Shown here one piece after another: positions 1-9,078 of a DNA stretch of 64,000 bases. A program made the translations under genes and the position numbers. This stretch comes from Carnimonas bestiolae (GTDB lineage: Bacteria; Pseudomonadota; Gammaproteobacteria; Pseudomonadales; Halomonadaceae): assembly GCF_051251125.1 (NCBI RefSeq), contig NZ_JBPCZL010000005.1; one strand, written 5' to 3'. The notes under the pieces are model-generated. The model saw only the letters and a list, made by a program, of their open reading frames with translations. It did no database searches and was not told the origin of the DNA. Position 1 is the first letter of the stretch. Every line of letters starts with the position of its first letter.

Positions 1-45
1 TGGTAGTGTGGGGATTCCCCATGTGAGAGTAGGTCATCGTCAGGC
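1..45 (+). rRNA. rrf: 5S ribosomal RNA, 3' end (partial)
   Basis: The first 45 bases match the conserved 3' end of proteobacterial 5S rRNA: the GTGTGGGG...CCCCATG helix, then GAGAGTAGGTCATCGTCAGGC. The 5' part and the rest of the rRNA operon lie left of the window. A strong intrinsic terminator follows 10 bases later, as expected at the end of an rrn operon. The exact mature end (about 45) is inferred from the family. Confidence 0.93.
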
Positions 46-54
46 ATTTATTCC

Positions 55-90
55 AAACCCTCGATTGGTTAACACCAGTCGAGGGTTTTT
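55..90 (+). terminator. rRNA operon intrinsic terminator
   Basis: A 14-bp stem (55-68 with 75-88, one G-U pair) closes a 6-base loop and runs into a T tract at 86-90. It lies directly behind the 5S rRNA end, so it should stop rrn transcription. Confidence 0.9.
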
Positions 91-91
91 C

Positions 92-680
92 TTTGGCTGA
101 AGGAAAGGCCGGAGAGCGCGGAAAGCCGGCTGGCGAGCGGCCACCGACCGGGGCCATTCTTCCTAAACTGCTAGAGCACCGAGGCGCGCGTGAGTACCTT
201 GCACGCTCCACGGCTCACTCTAAAGACTCCGTCAACGTCACTCGCCACGGTCGGCGAGCAAAAGCCGAGCAGGGCAATATAGCTCTCCCTATAAGACATG
301 CGTTCACAGCTAACCCTATAATGCCTGTTCCTCATATGCGGTGCTCTTGCCGCCTCCATCATAGACATCGGTGCCTTGTCATGATGCTTGCCGGCGGCTG
401 TCGATAGCATGGTTCTTAATAGTCATGCCACGGGAAAAGGGCGCCATGTATCCTCCACCGAAGTGTTCTTGTTGGCTCAGCGACGAAGTAGCGTGAAGTC
501 ACCTCGTGAGGCTACTACCAGCGTGCGTAAGAGGCTCCGGGAGTGCTCACTAGGCTTCTCTATCATCCTTCCCCAAAAATCCCTTTACAGAGCAGCTATT
601 TTCCAAGTGCTCGAATCATCCTAAATGCCACGATCACACAGCAATTTTGCGTTCCGAGTGACTGCTCTACCACACAGCAG
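92..680. other. Intergenic stretch without a recognisable gene
   Basis: About 590 bases between the rrn terminator and the terminator of the next minus-strand gene. The short open frames here (at most about 100 codons, on both strands) overlap each other, lack good ribosome binding sites and give low-complexity, basic or cysteine-rich translations typical of noise. I see no tRNA, no repeat and no clear promoter. Confidence 0.6.
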
Positions 681-685
681 TAATG

Positions 686-721
686 AAAAACGGCGACGAT
701 CCAAATGGACCGTCGCCGTTT
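686..721 (-). terminator. Terminator of the MFS transporter gene
   Basis: An 11-bp perfect stem (688-698 with 711-721) has five A residues at 686-690, which read as a U tract on the minus strand. It lies about 40 bases beyond the stop codon of the minus-strand transporter gene. Confidence 0.8.
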
Positions 722-759
722 CGATAACGCGAGGAAGCGATCGTTCTCGATGTAACAAG

Positions 760-2136
760 CTAATCAGTTTGGGAATGGGGTTTGTTAAGCAAACTGTTAA
801 GTTCGTCTCGATCCAGTGTGAGCTTATCAACCTTCAAATAAGCCAATCCCTCACTGCTTACCACCATCGCATCCGCAATACCAGGAATCTTTAGAAGTTT
901 GGCCTGCAGTGCTGCTGGGGCCAGTGTTTGATGGACCGTACTTTCTATCTCGCTAGACAGGTGTTGAGGAGGGCGCATCGACCAGGCGCCCAGTAGCCAA
1001 AACAACGCAATCAATGCGACAAACAGAAAGACGACATTCGTTCCAAAGTAGCTGGCTACTAGGCCGCCGAGTGCCCCTCCGACCGTTGTACCCAAAAATT
1101 GACTGGTGGAATAAACGCCAAGAGCGGTTCCTTTGCCGCCAGCTGGGGCAGCCTTGCTAATCATCGAAGGTAGTACTGCTTCCATCAGATTGAAGGCGAA
1201 AAAGAATAGCCAAAGTAGTACCAACAGCCACCAACTCTCGGTTGGTAGCAAATACATGGCAGCTAGCGTGAGCACTAGCAGCATGATGTTGCCGATAAAG
1301 ACGGGTTTCATCTTTCGATGTTTCTCCGCCACTATCACCAGTGGCGTCATCGCGACGAACGACGTGGCCATTAGCGGCAGATAAACCCATCCAGCTCCTT
1401 CGGTAGTGAAGCCCAGGCTACTAATCTTGATAGGAAGCGCTACGAACAACGCTGTGAAGATGCAGTGAAGCGAGAAAATCGCGTAATCCAGCCTCAGCAA
1501 GTCGCCACGGCGAAGAATGCCAGTAAGCTGGTGGAAGTCCATGCCAACATCTTTATGGGTGCGCACCGGCGCCGCGGGCACCAATACCCACAAGATAAGC
1601 ATTCCAAGCATGGCCAGAAGAGCGGTCGCCAAGAACACGCCATCCAGGCCGAAGTAGTGTGCAATTATCGGCCCCACCACCATCGATAGGCCGATGGATA
1701 TACCAATGCAAATGCCGATCACCGCCATGGCCTGAGTGCGCACCTCTTCGCGGGTACGATCAGCGACCAATGCCATTATTACACCCGAGATGGCGCCGCT
1801 CCCCTGTAAGCAACGACCGATGATTACGCCATACATGGTGGTCGACTGTGCGGCCACAATACTTCCGATCAAAAGTAGGCATAAGCCGAAAAAGATAATC
1901 GGCTTCCGTCCTACGCGGTCGGACAGCATGCCGAAAGGAATTTGCAACAGCGCTTGGGTCAAGCCATAGATACCAAGTGCAATACCGACCATTGTGGGCG
2001 TGGCGTGGCGAAGGTGCTCACTGTAGATCGCCAGTATCGGTAGCACCATAAACAAGCCCAGCATACGTATGCTATACAGCAGAGTAAGGCCGCCAACTGC
2101 CTTGGCTTCATCAGGTTGAAATGTTCTATTTTTCAT
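760..2136 (-). CDS. MFS transporter with C-terminal YAM-like domain (YajR-like)
   Basis: A 458-residue inner-membrane transporter of the major facilitator superfamily, probably a drug or metabolite proton antiporter; the substrate is unknown. The twelve hydrophobic helices fill residues about 15-390. The loop between helices 2 and 3 carries the MFS signature GMLSDRVGRKP, and helix 4 has GRCLQGSGA. After the last helix a soluble tail of about 65 residues (LLKIPGIADAMVVSSEG and onwards) resembles the ferredoxin-like YAM domain of E. coli YajR. I chose ATG 2136 rather than the TTG at 2145; neither has a strong ribosome binding site. In pseudomonads, as I recall, a homologous MFS gene sits between uvrA and ssb. 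Here those two genes are adjacent about 52 kb away, so this copy appears relocated. Confidence 0.85.
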   Translation of the reverse strand: MKNRTFQPDEAKAVGGLTLLYSIRMLGLFMVLPILAIYSEHLRHATPTMVGIALGIYGLTQALLQIPFGMLSDRVGRKPIIFFGLCLLLIGSIVAAQSTTMYGVIIGRCLQGSGAISGVIMALVADRTREEVRTQAMAVIGICIGISIGLSMVVGPIIAHYFGLDGVFLATALLAMLGMLILWVLVPAAPVRTHKDVGMDFHQLTGILRRGDLLRLDYAIFSLHCIFTALFVALPIKISSLGFTTEGAGWVYLPLMATSFVAMTPLVIVAEKHRKMKPVFIGNIMLLVLTLAAMYLLPTESWWLLVLLWLFFFAFNLMEAVLPSMISKAAPAGGKGTALGVYSTSQFLGTTVGGALGGLVASYFGTNVVFLFVALIALFWLLGAWSMRPPQHLSSEIESTVHQTLAPAALQAKLLKIPGIADAMVVSSEGLAYLKVDKLTLDRDELNSLLNKPHSQTD

Positions 2137-2724
2137 TGGGCACAACGGTGTTGGAAAAGAAAAGCTTGGTCGCGGTCTCGCGCGTAATGCTGGCGCTAGG
2201 GTAAGGGAAGAGCGCTGATGCTATTAATAGATTATGAGAATCGATCATGCAACGCTGATAGCAATTTATTCTTAATTTTTCAAATTAGCACGCTAATGGA
2301 AATATTTTTTACAATATCCAACAAAATCATAATGTTGCGGTGATATCGAAAGTTATTTCCATATTTCCATACAAAATGTGTGGGTTGAGAAATATGTGAA
2401 AAAAACTAAGAATAGCGCCCGTCGAGGTGCGGTTTGGTCCCGAAGCCGCGCATCGTTGGAAAGGGGCTCCCGTTCGACATTCGCTCTTATTACATTGGAG
2501 CGATGTTTCTCCGCATCCCTTAAATTTTTATTGGCGATGTCCGATAATGGAAAGCGGGAGATAAAATCGTGACCGTTCGTAATGCGGTACCGATACTCTG
2601 GTATGGCTGTGAGACTGGCTCTTCAAATGGGAATGGGCGTTGCTCCTGGAACCTTGTGAACAATAGCCGGCCAACACACCGCAAGTATCTTTCTGGCAAG
2701 CAAGGGGCATCAAGAGAGCAGAAG
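2137..2724. promoter_or_regulatory. AT-rich control region between the MFS gene and cyoA
   Basis: The 588 bases between divergent genes should carry both promoters. The stretch 2220-2400 is markedly AT-rich compared with its surroundings. I could not pick one convincing -35/-10 pair, nor a clear FNR (TTGAT-N4-ATCAA) or Fur box. Two overlapping open frames here (2378-2572, and the upstream extension of cyoA from 2569) look spurious, because the lipoprotein signal of CyoA begins only at 2725. Confidence 0.45.
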
Positions 2725-3606
2725 ATGACGAGAAACTATTGGCAAAGCATCTACAAAGCACTGACCGTGTTTGGCGCGGTTTCTCTGCTGGGTGGTTGCG
2801 ATGCAGCATTGCTGGATCCCAAGGGACCCATAGGCCTTGCTCAACGCAACATGATCATCACCGCATTTGTGGTTATGCTTCTCGTGGTGATTCCTGTAAT
2901 CATCATGACTTTCTGGTTTGCGTGGAAGTATCGTGCGTCCAACAAGGACGCTACCTACTCCCCAAACTGGTCGCATTCCAACAAATTGGAAGCAGTGGTG
3001 TGGGGCGTTCCCTGCATCATTATTTTGGCGCTGTCGATCATCACCTGGCACTTCACCCATAGTCTGAATCCTCAGAAACCTATTGAATCTGACCAGCCGC
3101 CGCTGCAGGTTCAAGTGGTGTCATTGGATTGGAAGTGGCTATTTATCTATCCGGAGCTTGGTATCGCAAGTGTTAATGAACTTGCCATGCCTGCGAACAG
3201 ACCGGTTCGCTTTAGCATAACCTCCGCTACCGCGATGAACTCATTCTTCATCCCTCAGTTGGGTAGCCAGATTTACGCCATGGGCGGCATGTCTAACAAG
3301 CTGTGGCTTGAGGCTAGCGAACCGGGTGTTTATCGCGGCACGGGTGCCAACTACACCGGTAATGGCTTCTCGGGAATGCAGTTCAATGCGATTGCTAAAA
3401 CCCCTGAAGACTTCAACGCCTGGGTTGATAAGGTGAAACAGTCTGGCGAACAGCTAAGTGTTGATCGCTATAACCGGCTTGCCGAGCCCTCCATGCGTAA
3501 TCCCGTAGAGTACTTCTCGGCGGTTCAGCCTCATCTGTACCAAACTGTTATGGATGAGACCGTGGGCAAAGGTCTGGAAGTTAAGACAGCTGGTGCTGGA
3601 GAGTAA
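2725..3606 (+). CDS. cyoA: Cytochrome bo3 ubiquinol oxidase subunit II
   Basis: A 293-residue subunit of the proton-pumping quinol oxidase in the inner membrane. Start ATG 2725 is chosen because it puts a lipoprotein signal at the N-terminus, with lipobox LGGC at Cys25; the open frame extends 52 codons upstream but that part is not signal-like. Two membrane segments follow (about residues 42-65 and 85-107), then the periplasmic cupredoxin domain with the conserved VVSLDWKWLFIYPE and MNSFFIPQLGSQIYAMGGM stretches. As in other quinol oxidases the CuA ligands of cytochrome c oxidases are absent. First gene of cyoABCDE; cyoB starts two bases after the stop. Confidence 0.97.
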   Translation: MTRNYWQSIYKALTVFGAVSLLGGCDAALLDPKGPIGLAQRNMIITAFVVMLLVVIPVIIMTFWFAWKYRASNKDATYSPNWSHSNKLEAVVWGVPCIIILALSIITWHFTHSLNPQKPIESDQPPLQVQVVSLDWKWLFIYPELGIASVNELAMPANRPVRFSITSATAMNSFFIPQLGSQIYAMGGMSNKLWLEASEPGVYRGTGANYTGNGFSGMQFNAIAKTPEDFNAWVDKVKQSGEQLSVDRYNRLAEPSMRNPVEYFSAVQPHLYQTVMDETVGKGLEVKTAGAGE

Positions 3607-3608
3607 AA

Positions 3609-5594
3609 ATGTTCGGAAAATTATCTCTCGACTCAGTTCCGTATCATGAGCCTATCCTCATTGGTACGTTCTCGGTCGTCGCTGTTCTAGGTATAGCGCT
3701 GCTTGCGGCTATTACCTATTTCCGCAAGTGGGGCTATTTGTGGAACGACTGGATTACTTCAGTCGACCACAAGAAAATCGGTGTCATGTACATCGTGGTT
3801 GCCATCGTCATGCTGGTACGCGGTTTTTCCGACGCCATCATGATGCGCTTGCAACAGGCCATGTCCTCAGGGGGTGGTGAAGGTTATCTGCCGCCTCAGC
3901 ACTATGACCAGATTTTTACTGCCCACGGCACCATCATGATTTTCTTCATGGCGATGCCCTTCATGATCGGTTTGTTCAACATCGTTGTGCCGCTTCAAAT
4001 TGGCGCCCGCGACGTTGCATTCCCGTTCCTGAACAACATGAGCTTCTGGTTCACAGCGTTCTCCGCGATTCTGATCAACATCTCTCTGTTTGTTGGGGAG
4101 TTCGGTCAGGTGGGATGGCTGGCCTATCCACCATTGTCGGAAAGGGATTTGAGTCCTGGGGTCGGTGTCGATTACTGGATTTGGTCGGTGCAGTTATCCG
4201 GTATCGGTACGCTTCTGACGGGTGTCAACTTCTTTGCCACCATCATCAAGATGCGCGCTCCCGGCATGACGCTGTTCAAAATGCCTATCTTCACGTGGAC
4301 TACCTTCTGTGCCTGCGTGATGATCATCGCGACCTTCCCCATTCTGACAGTGGTTATTACCCTGTTGGCGCTTGATCGTACGCTTGGTTTGCACTTCTTC
4401 ACCAATGACCTTGGTGGCAACCAGATGATGTACGTCAACCTGATCTGGGCGTGGGGTCACCCTGAGGTTTACATCCTCATTCTGCCGGCGTTTGGTGTTT
4501 TCTCCGAAGTCACCGCAACGTTCTGTAAGAAACGCATGTTTGGTTACTCCACCATGGTGTGGGCTACCGTCGCGATTACCGTATTGTCGCTATTCGTCTG
4601 GTTGCACCACTTCTTCACCATGGGATCGGGCGCCAACGTCAATGCCTTCTTCGGCATCGCGACTATGCTTATCGCTATTCCGACAGGCGTTAAGATCTTT
4701 AACTGGCTCTTCACCATGTACCGTGGTCGAGTTGAGTTCACCACGCCAATGATTTACACACTTGGCTTCCTGGTAACCTTCTCCGTCGGTGGTATGACCG
4801 GTGTAATGCTGGCTAACCCGGCTGCTGACTTCGTGCTCCACAACAGCCTGTTCCTGATCGCTCACTTCCACAACGTTATCATCGGTGGTGTAGTGTTCGG
4901 TTATCTGGCAGGTCTTGCTTACTGGTTCCCGAAAGTCTACGGATTCAAGCTCAACGAGCGTCTCGGCAAGCTGTCTGCGCTGTGCTGGATCATCGGCTTC
5001 TGGTTTGCGTTCATGCCGCTCTACGCACTGGGCTTTATGGGTCTCACTCGTCGTGTTTCTACCTTCGTAGATCCGACTCCGGTAATGCACGCGATGTTCA
5101 TCATTGCGGCGATCGGTGCGGCCATCATTCTGGTTGGTATCCTGGCGTTCGTGCTGCAGCTGGTAGTTGGCTTTGCAGGCAAGAACAAGGATTACGATCT
5201 TACGGGTGACCCGTGGGGCGGCCGTACGCTGGAGTGGTCGATCTCTTCTCCGCCGCCTGACTACAACTTCGCGGTTATTCCCCAGGTTAAAGAGCTCGAT
5301 GCTTTCTGGGACGAGAAAGAGAAAGGCACCGCTTACAAGCGTCCGGATCACTACTCCGATATCCACATGCCGAAGAACACTGTTGCCGGCCCGGTCATGG
5401 GACTGTTCGGCTTCATCATGAGCTTCTCGATCGTGTGGCATATCTGGTGGCTGGCGGCGTTTGGTTTTGTCGCCACAGTGCTGACCTTCGTAATTCGTTC
5501 TTGCAGCGACGACACCGACTTCTATATCAAGAAGGACGAGGTTGAGCGTACCGAGAACGAACATTTCAAGAACCTTGAGAAGCAGCAGGCCTGA
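3609..5594 (+). CDS. cyoB: Cytochrome bo3 ubiquinol oxidase subunit I
   Basis: The catalytic 661-residue heme-copper subunit, almost the same length as the E. coli protein (663). It reduces oxygen with electrons from ubiquinol and pumps protons. Ligand motifs are all present: HGTIMIFFMAMPF for the low-spin heme, WGHPEVYILILP with the His-Tyr crosslink pair, LHHFFTMG for CuB, and IAHFHNVIIGG with the heme ligands. The VRGFSDAIMMR stretch corresponds to the quinone-site Arg and Asp region of CyoB. It lies between cyoA and cyoC with gaps of two and three bases, so translation is likely coupled. Confidence 0.98.
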   Translation: MFGKLSLDSVPYHEPILIGTFSVVAVLGIALLAAITYFRKWGYLWNDWITSVDHKKIGVMYIVVAIVMLVRGFSDAIMMRLQQAMSSGGGEGYLPPQHYDQIFTAHGTIMIFFMAMPFMIGLFNIVVPLQIGARDVAFPFLNNMSFWFTAFSAILINISLFVGEFGQVGWLAYPPLSERDLSPGVGVDYWIWSVQLSGIGTLLTGVNFFATIIKMRAPGMTLFKMPIFTWTTFCACVMIIATFPILTVVITLLALDRTLGLHFFTNDLGGNQMMYVNLIWAWGHPEVYILILPAFGVFSEVTATFCKKRMFGYSTMVWATVAITVLSLFVWLHHFFTMGSGANVNAFFGIATMLIAIPTGVKIFNWLFTMYRGRVEFTTPMIYTLGFLVTFSVGGMTGVMLANPAADFVLHNSLFLIAHFHNVIIGGVVFGYLAGLAYWFPKVYGFKLNERLGKLSALCWIIGFWFAFMPLYALGFMGLTRRVSTFVDPTPVMHAMFIIAAIGAAIILVGILAFVLQLVVGFAGKNKDYDLTGDPWGGRTLEWSISSPPPDYNFAVIPQVKELDAFWDEKEKGTAYKRPDHYSDIHMPKNTVAGPVMGLFGFIMSFSIVWHIWWLAAFGFVATVLTFVIRSCSDDTDFYIKKDEVERTENEHFKNLEKQQA

Positions 5595-5597
5595 TCC

Positions 5598-6212
5598 ATG
5601 ACTACTCAAACAATTCAGCACAATGATGCTCATGCCTCCGGGCATGAGCACCACGACACAATCTCATTGAGAGTGTTCGGGTTCTGGATTTACATCATGT
5701 CGGACTGCATCCTGTTTAGTGCGCTGTTCGCCACCTACGCGGTGATCGGGCACAACTTTGCAGGCGGTCCTTCAGGACACGATATCTTTGAACTCCCGTT
5801 TGTTCTCGTCGAGACATTTGTACTATTGGCCAGTAGTTTCATGATTGGCCTGGCAATGCTCGCAGTTCACCGTGGTGACAAAAGCAAGACTCTGATTTGG
5901 CTGTTCCTCACGCTGATTCTGGGTGCGGTGTTCGTGGGATTGGAAGTATATGAATTCCATCACCTGATCGCTGAGGGCTTTGGTCCCCAGAGAAGCGGTT
6001 TCCTTTCTTCCTACTTCGGGTTGGTCGGAACGCACGGGCTTCACGTTACCAGCGGTGTTATTTGGGCCTTGGTTCTGCTGTTCCAAATTGGCGCTAAAGG
6101 CCTCACTGAGAACAACATTTCACGCATTTCGTGCCTAAGCTTGTTCTGGCACTTCCTGCACATCGTGTGGATTTGCGTATTCACTATCGTCTATCTGACG
6201 GGGGTTCTATAA
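5598..6212 (+). CDS. cyoC: Cytochrome bo3 ubiquinol oxidase subunit III
   Basis: A 204-residue membrane protein of the CoxC/CyoC family with five hydrophobic segments and the family motif FFGLVGTHGLHV-like sequence (here SYFGLVGTHGLHVTSG). The Ala/His-rich N-terminus before the first helix is typical. It supports assembly and stability of the oxidase core. The stop at 6212 abuts the cyoD start at 6213. Confidence 0.97.
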   Translation: MTTQTIQHNDAHASGHEHHDTISLRVFGFWIYIMSDCILFSALFATYAVIGHNFAGGPSGHDIFELPFVLVETFVLLASSFMIGLAMLAVHRGDKSKTLIWLFLTLILGAVFVGLEVYEFHHLIAEGFGPQRSGFLSSYFGLVGTHGLHVTSGVIWALVLLFQIGAKGLTENNISRISCLSLFWHFLHIVWICVFTIVYLTGVL

Positions 6213-6533
6213 ATGAGCAGTAATCACAATAGTGCCCACGGTTCACTGCGTTCCTATTCGGTTGGTCTGATTCTTTCCATCATTCTTACGGTTATTCCGT
6301 TCTACATGGTGATGAATCATTCCCTGTCTAGCAGCGGTGCGCTAATTGCAGTCATCTTCATCCTGGCTGTGGTTCAAATTGTCGTTCAGGCTGTTTACTT
6401 CCTGCATCTCAGCAAGGACGCAGAAGGTGGATGGAACATGCTTACCATGTGGTTCACATTGATGACGGTAGGTATCGTTGTCATTGGATCCATTTGGATT
6501 ATGTTCCACTTGCACATGAACACCATGTCGTGA
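6213..6533 (+). CDS. cyoD: Cytochrome bo3 ubiquinol oxidase subunit IV
   Basis: A 106-residue small subunit with three predicted membrane helices. Landmarks of the family are SYSVGLILSIILTVIPF near the N-terminus and the QAVYFLHL stretch in the second helix. It aids assembly of subunit I with its CuB site. It starts on the base after cyoC and is followed 14 bases later by cyoE. Confidence 0.96.
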   Translation: MSSNHNSAHGSLRSYSVGLILSIILTVIPFYMVMNHSLSSSGALIAVIFILAVVQIVVQAVYFLHLSKDAEGGWNMLTMWFTLMTVGIVVIGSIWIMFHLHMNTMS

Positions 6534-6547
6534 GTTGAAGTAATGAG

Positions 6548-7459
6548 ATGTTGAAGAAATACCTGCTTGTTACCAAGCCGGGCATCATCTTTGGCAATCT
6601 GATTTCGGTAGCGGGAGGCTTTTTCTTGGCCTCCCGCGGCCGTATTGATGGAACGCTATTGTTGGTGACGCTTCTTGGCGTTGCTCTAGTGATCGCCTCT
6701 GGCTGCGTGTTTAATAACGTTATCGATCGCGATATCGACAGATTAATGGAGCGCACTCGTCAGAGGGCGCTCGTGAAAGGATTGATATCCCCACCAGTTG
6801 CGCTCGTCTATGCATCTGTACTGGGGTTGGCTGGATTTTCGTTGCTGTACTTCGGGGCTAACTTTTTGGCCGCGTTTTTCGGTGTTATCGGATTTGTAGT
6901 CTACGTCGGTTTCTATTCACTCTTTCTGAAACGGCAGTCCATTCATGGGACCTTGGTGGGTAGTATCTCGGGTGCCGTTCCGCCGGTCATAGGATACTGC
7001 GCGGTAACGGGTGTATTTGATTTGGGCGCCTTGCTACTGCTGTTGATATTCAGCATGTGGCAAATGCCGCACTCGTTCGCTATTGGCATTTTCCGTTACC
7101 AGGACTACAAAGCGGCCGGGGTTCCGGTGTTGCCGGTGGCGCGGGATCTGTCATCCGCGAAGCGGCAGATAATTGTCTACATCATTATATTCGCCGTCGT
7201 TGCGCTGCTGCTGAGTGCTGCTGGATATGCTGGATATGGCTACTTTGCGGTAACGCTTGGCATGAGTCTCTACTGGCTTTATTTGGCCCTGAAAGGGTTC
7301 GGGGCGACGGATGATGTTCGGTGGGCGCGAGGCGTGTTTGGGTTTTCCATCCTCATCGTCACCGCGCTCAGCGTAATGATGGCGCTCGATTTCCAGTCTG
7401 GCTCTGTGCTTGCCTCTCAGTCTAGTCCCGTCGCGTCTGTGTCTAATCCGATCCTGTAA
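6548..7459 (+). CDS. cyoE: Protoheme IX farnesyltransferase (heme O synthase)
   Basis: A 303-residue UbiA-family prenyltransferase in the inner membrane that adds farnesyl to heme b, giving the heme O used by cytochrome bo3. The prenyl-diphosphate/Mg site NNVIDRDIDRLMERTRQR (an N-x3-D-x3-D type motif) is near residues 57-74, and a second loop reads WQMPHSFAIGIFRYQDYKAAG. About nine membrane helices are visible. Last gene of the cyo operon; the start ATG at 6548 follows cyoD by 14 bases. Confidence 0.96.
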   Translation: MLKKYLLVTKPGIIFGNLISVAGGFFLASRGRIDGTLLLVTLLGVALVIASGCVFNNVIDRDIDRLMERTRQRALVKGLISPPVALVYASVLGLAGFSLLYFGANFLAAFFGVIGFVVYVGFYSLFLKRQSIHGTLVGSISGAVPPVIGYCAVTGVFDLGALLLLLIFSMWQMPHSFAIGIFRYQDYKAAGVPVLPVARDLSSAKRQIIVYIIIFAVVALLLSAAGYAGYGYFAVTLGMSLYWLYLALKGFGATDDVRWARGVFGFSILIVTALSVMMALDFQSGSVLASQSSPVASVSNPIL

Positions 7460-7476
7460 TTCCTTCCCAGTGTTTC

Positions 7477-7509
7477 ACAAGCCCTGCCGTGCTATTTGGT
7501 GGGGCTTGT
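7477..7509 (+). terminator. Possible terminator of the cyo operon
   Basis: An 8-bp inverted repeat (ACAAGCCC at 7477-7484 and GGGCTTGT at 7502-7509) with a 17-base loop just after cyoE. No clean T run follows, so it may be a weak terminator or an RNA-stabilising hairpin. Confidence 0.4.
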
Positions 7510-7549
7510 TCGCTTCTGCTCCAACGTTTGGTCTACCCTGTAGGAGAGT

Positions 7550-7592
7550 CTCACGTCATTGCGTCATATTGACGCAATGACGTGAGCTTTTT
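7550..7592 (+). terminator. Perfect 17-bp inverted repeat with T tract between cyo and cio operons
   Basis: Arms CTCACGTCATTGCGTCA (7550-7566) and its exact complement (7570-7586) enclose only three bases, TAT, followed by CTTTTT. In RNA this is a strong intrinsic terminator for read-through from cyo. As DNA it holds four TGACG/CGTCA half-sites in dyad order and ends 78 bases before the cioA start, so it could also be an operator. Which role dominates cannot be told from sequence. Confidence 0.7.
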
Positions 7593-7663
7593 GGCTGCGC
7601 CGGTAGAATTGTGCCCGAAATTTAAATATTAAATACGTTCCGTGATCGTTGAGGAGACTGTCC

Positions 7664-9061
7664 ATGTTTGGACTGGATGCTGTAGACCTTGCGAGGTTTC
7701 AGTTCGCCTTCACTGTCTCTTACCACATTGTGTTTCCCGCACTGTCCATCGGGCTTGCTAGTTTCCTGATGGCGCTTGAAGCTTTGTGGCTTAAGACAGG
7801 CAATGAGGTTTATCACGGGCTATACCGCTTTTGGATTCGTATATTCGCCGTCGGCTTTGGCCTCGGTGTAGTGTCCGGCGTGGTAATGGCCTATGAGTTT
7901 GGCACCAACTGGAGTGTATTCGCCCAGCGAGGCGGCGATATCACAGGTGTGTTGCTAACCTACGAAGTACTAACCGCATTCTTCCTGGAGGCGGGGTTCC
8001 TCGGCGTCATGCTGTTTGGTGAGAACAGGGTGAATCGCACCACTCACTTCCTCGCGACCTGCATGGTAGCCGTAGGCACGCTGATTTCTGCAACGTGGAT
8101 CCTGATCTCCAATAGCTGGATGCAAACTCCTGCCGGGTATCATCTTGTCGATGGGCACTTTTTGCCGGCCGATTGGTTCAGCATCATTTTCAATCCGTCG
8201 TTTCCTTACCGGTTTGTGCACATGGTGCTGGCGGCGTTTATCTCCGTTAGCTTTTTGGTTGCTGGCGTTGGTGGCTATCACCTGTTGCGCAACAGCAAGG
8301 ATCCTGCCGCTAGAACCATGGTGTCCATGGCGGTCTGGATGGCGGTCGTGGCAGTGCCGATTCAGATTGTCGCTGGCGATATGCATGGCCTTAATACCCT
8401 CAGGCATCAGCCGGCCAAGCTGGCGGCGATGGAAGGGCATTGGCAGAACGAGCCAGGAGAAGGTGTGCCCTTGGCGCTGGTGGGATGGCCTGATATGTCA
8501 CAGGAGCGTAATCGCTTCTCCATTGAAATTCCGCATGTCGCTAGCCTGTATCTGACCCATACCTGGGGCGGCCAAATCAAGTCGCTGAAGGATTTCCCTG
8601 CCGATGAGCGGCCGGACGTACCATTGGTATTCTGGACATTCCGCATCATGGTAGGTATCGGCATGTTGATGCTGCTAACTGGCTTGGTTGGAAGCTTCCT
8701 GAGGTGGCGTGGCAAGCTCTTCACCACTCCCTTGTTCCTGCGTTGGATAACACTCTTTTCGCCCGCCGGTTTCATTGCGCTGATCGCTGGGTGGGTGACG
8801 ACCGAAGCTGGGCGCCAGCCATGGGTGGTTTACGGCTTGATGCGAACCGTCAATGCCCATTCGCCGCTGTCATTTGGCGCGATGGCTGCAAGTCTGACCG
8901 GCTTTATTGTGGTCTATGCCATTATCTTCGCGATCGGAATCTATTACATCCTGAAGCTGATTCGTAAGGAGCCGCAAGGCGAGATGCCTTCTGGTGGGCC
9001 TGGACAAAACAGCACCCCTAAGCGGCCGTTCTCGGCTACGCTTGAAAGCTTTGATGACTGA
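7664..9061 (+). CDS. cioA: Cyanide-insensitive bd-type quinol oxidase subunit I
   Basis: A 465-residue subunit I of a cytochrome bd-type quinol:oxygen oxidoreductase, which is not a proton pump. The CydA signature DLARFQFAFTVSYHIVFPAL is at the N-terminus with the heme ligand His21; GDMHGLNTLRHQPAKLAAMEG marks the quinol-binding region. The short Q loop and total length (about 465 versus over 520 in E. coli CydA) point to the cyanide-insensitive CIO branch. ATG 7664 is used, with GAGGAG 10 bases upstream; a TTG at 7649 in frame lies before that ribosome site. Forms an operon with cioB, 17 bases away. Confidence 0.93.
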   Translation: MFGLDAVDLARFQFAFTVSYHIVFPALSIGLASFLMALEALWLKTGNEVYHGLYRFWIRIFAVGFGLGVVSGVVMAYEFGTNWSVFAQRGGDITGVLLTYEVLTAFFLEAGFLGVMLFGENRVNRTTHFLATCMVAVGTLISATWILISNSWMQTPAGYHLVDGHFLPADWFSIIFNPSFPYRFVHMVLAAFISVSFLVAGVGGYHLLRNSKDPAARTMVSMAVWMAVVAVPIQIVAGDMHGLNTLRHQPAKLAAMEGHWQNEPGEGVPLALVGWPDMSQERNRFSIEIPHVASLYLTHTWGGQIKSLKDFPADERPDVPLVFWTFRIMVGIGMLMLLTGLVGSFLRWRGKLFTTPLFLRWITLFSPAGFIALIAGWVTTEAGRQPWVVYGLMRTVNAHSPLSFGAMAASLTGFIVVYAIIFAIGIYYILKLIRKEPQGEMPSGGPGQNSTPKRPFSATLESFDD

Positions 9062-9078
9062 GCCAGGAGAAAAGCATC

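Noticed and set aside
93..624. Open frames 93-407 and 388-624 behind the rRNA operon
   Set aside because: No good ribosome sites, overlapping frames on both strands and composition without protein character.
4590..5654. A 354-codon minus-strand frame across cyoB-cyoC
   Set aside because: Antisense to two highly conserved subunits; translation is charged and without any family signature.
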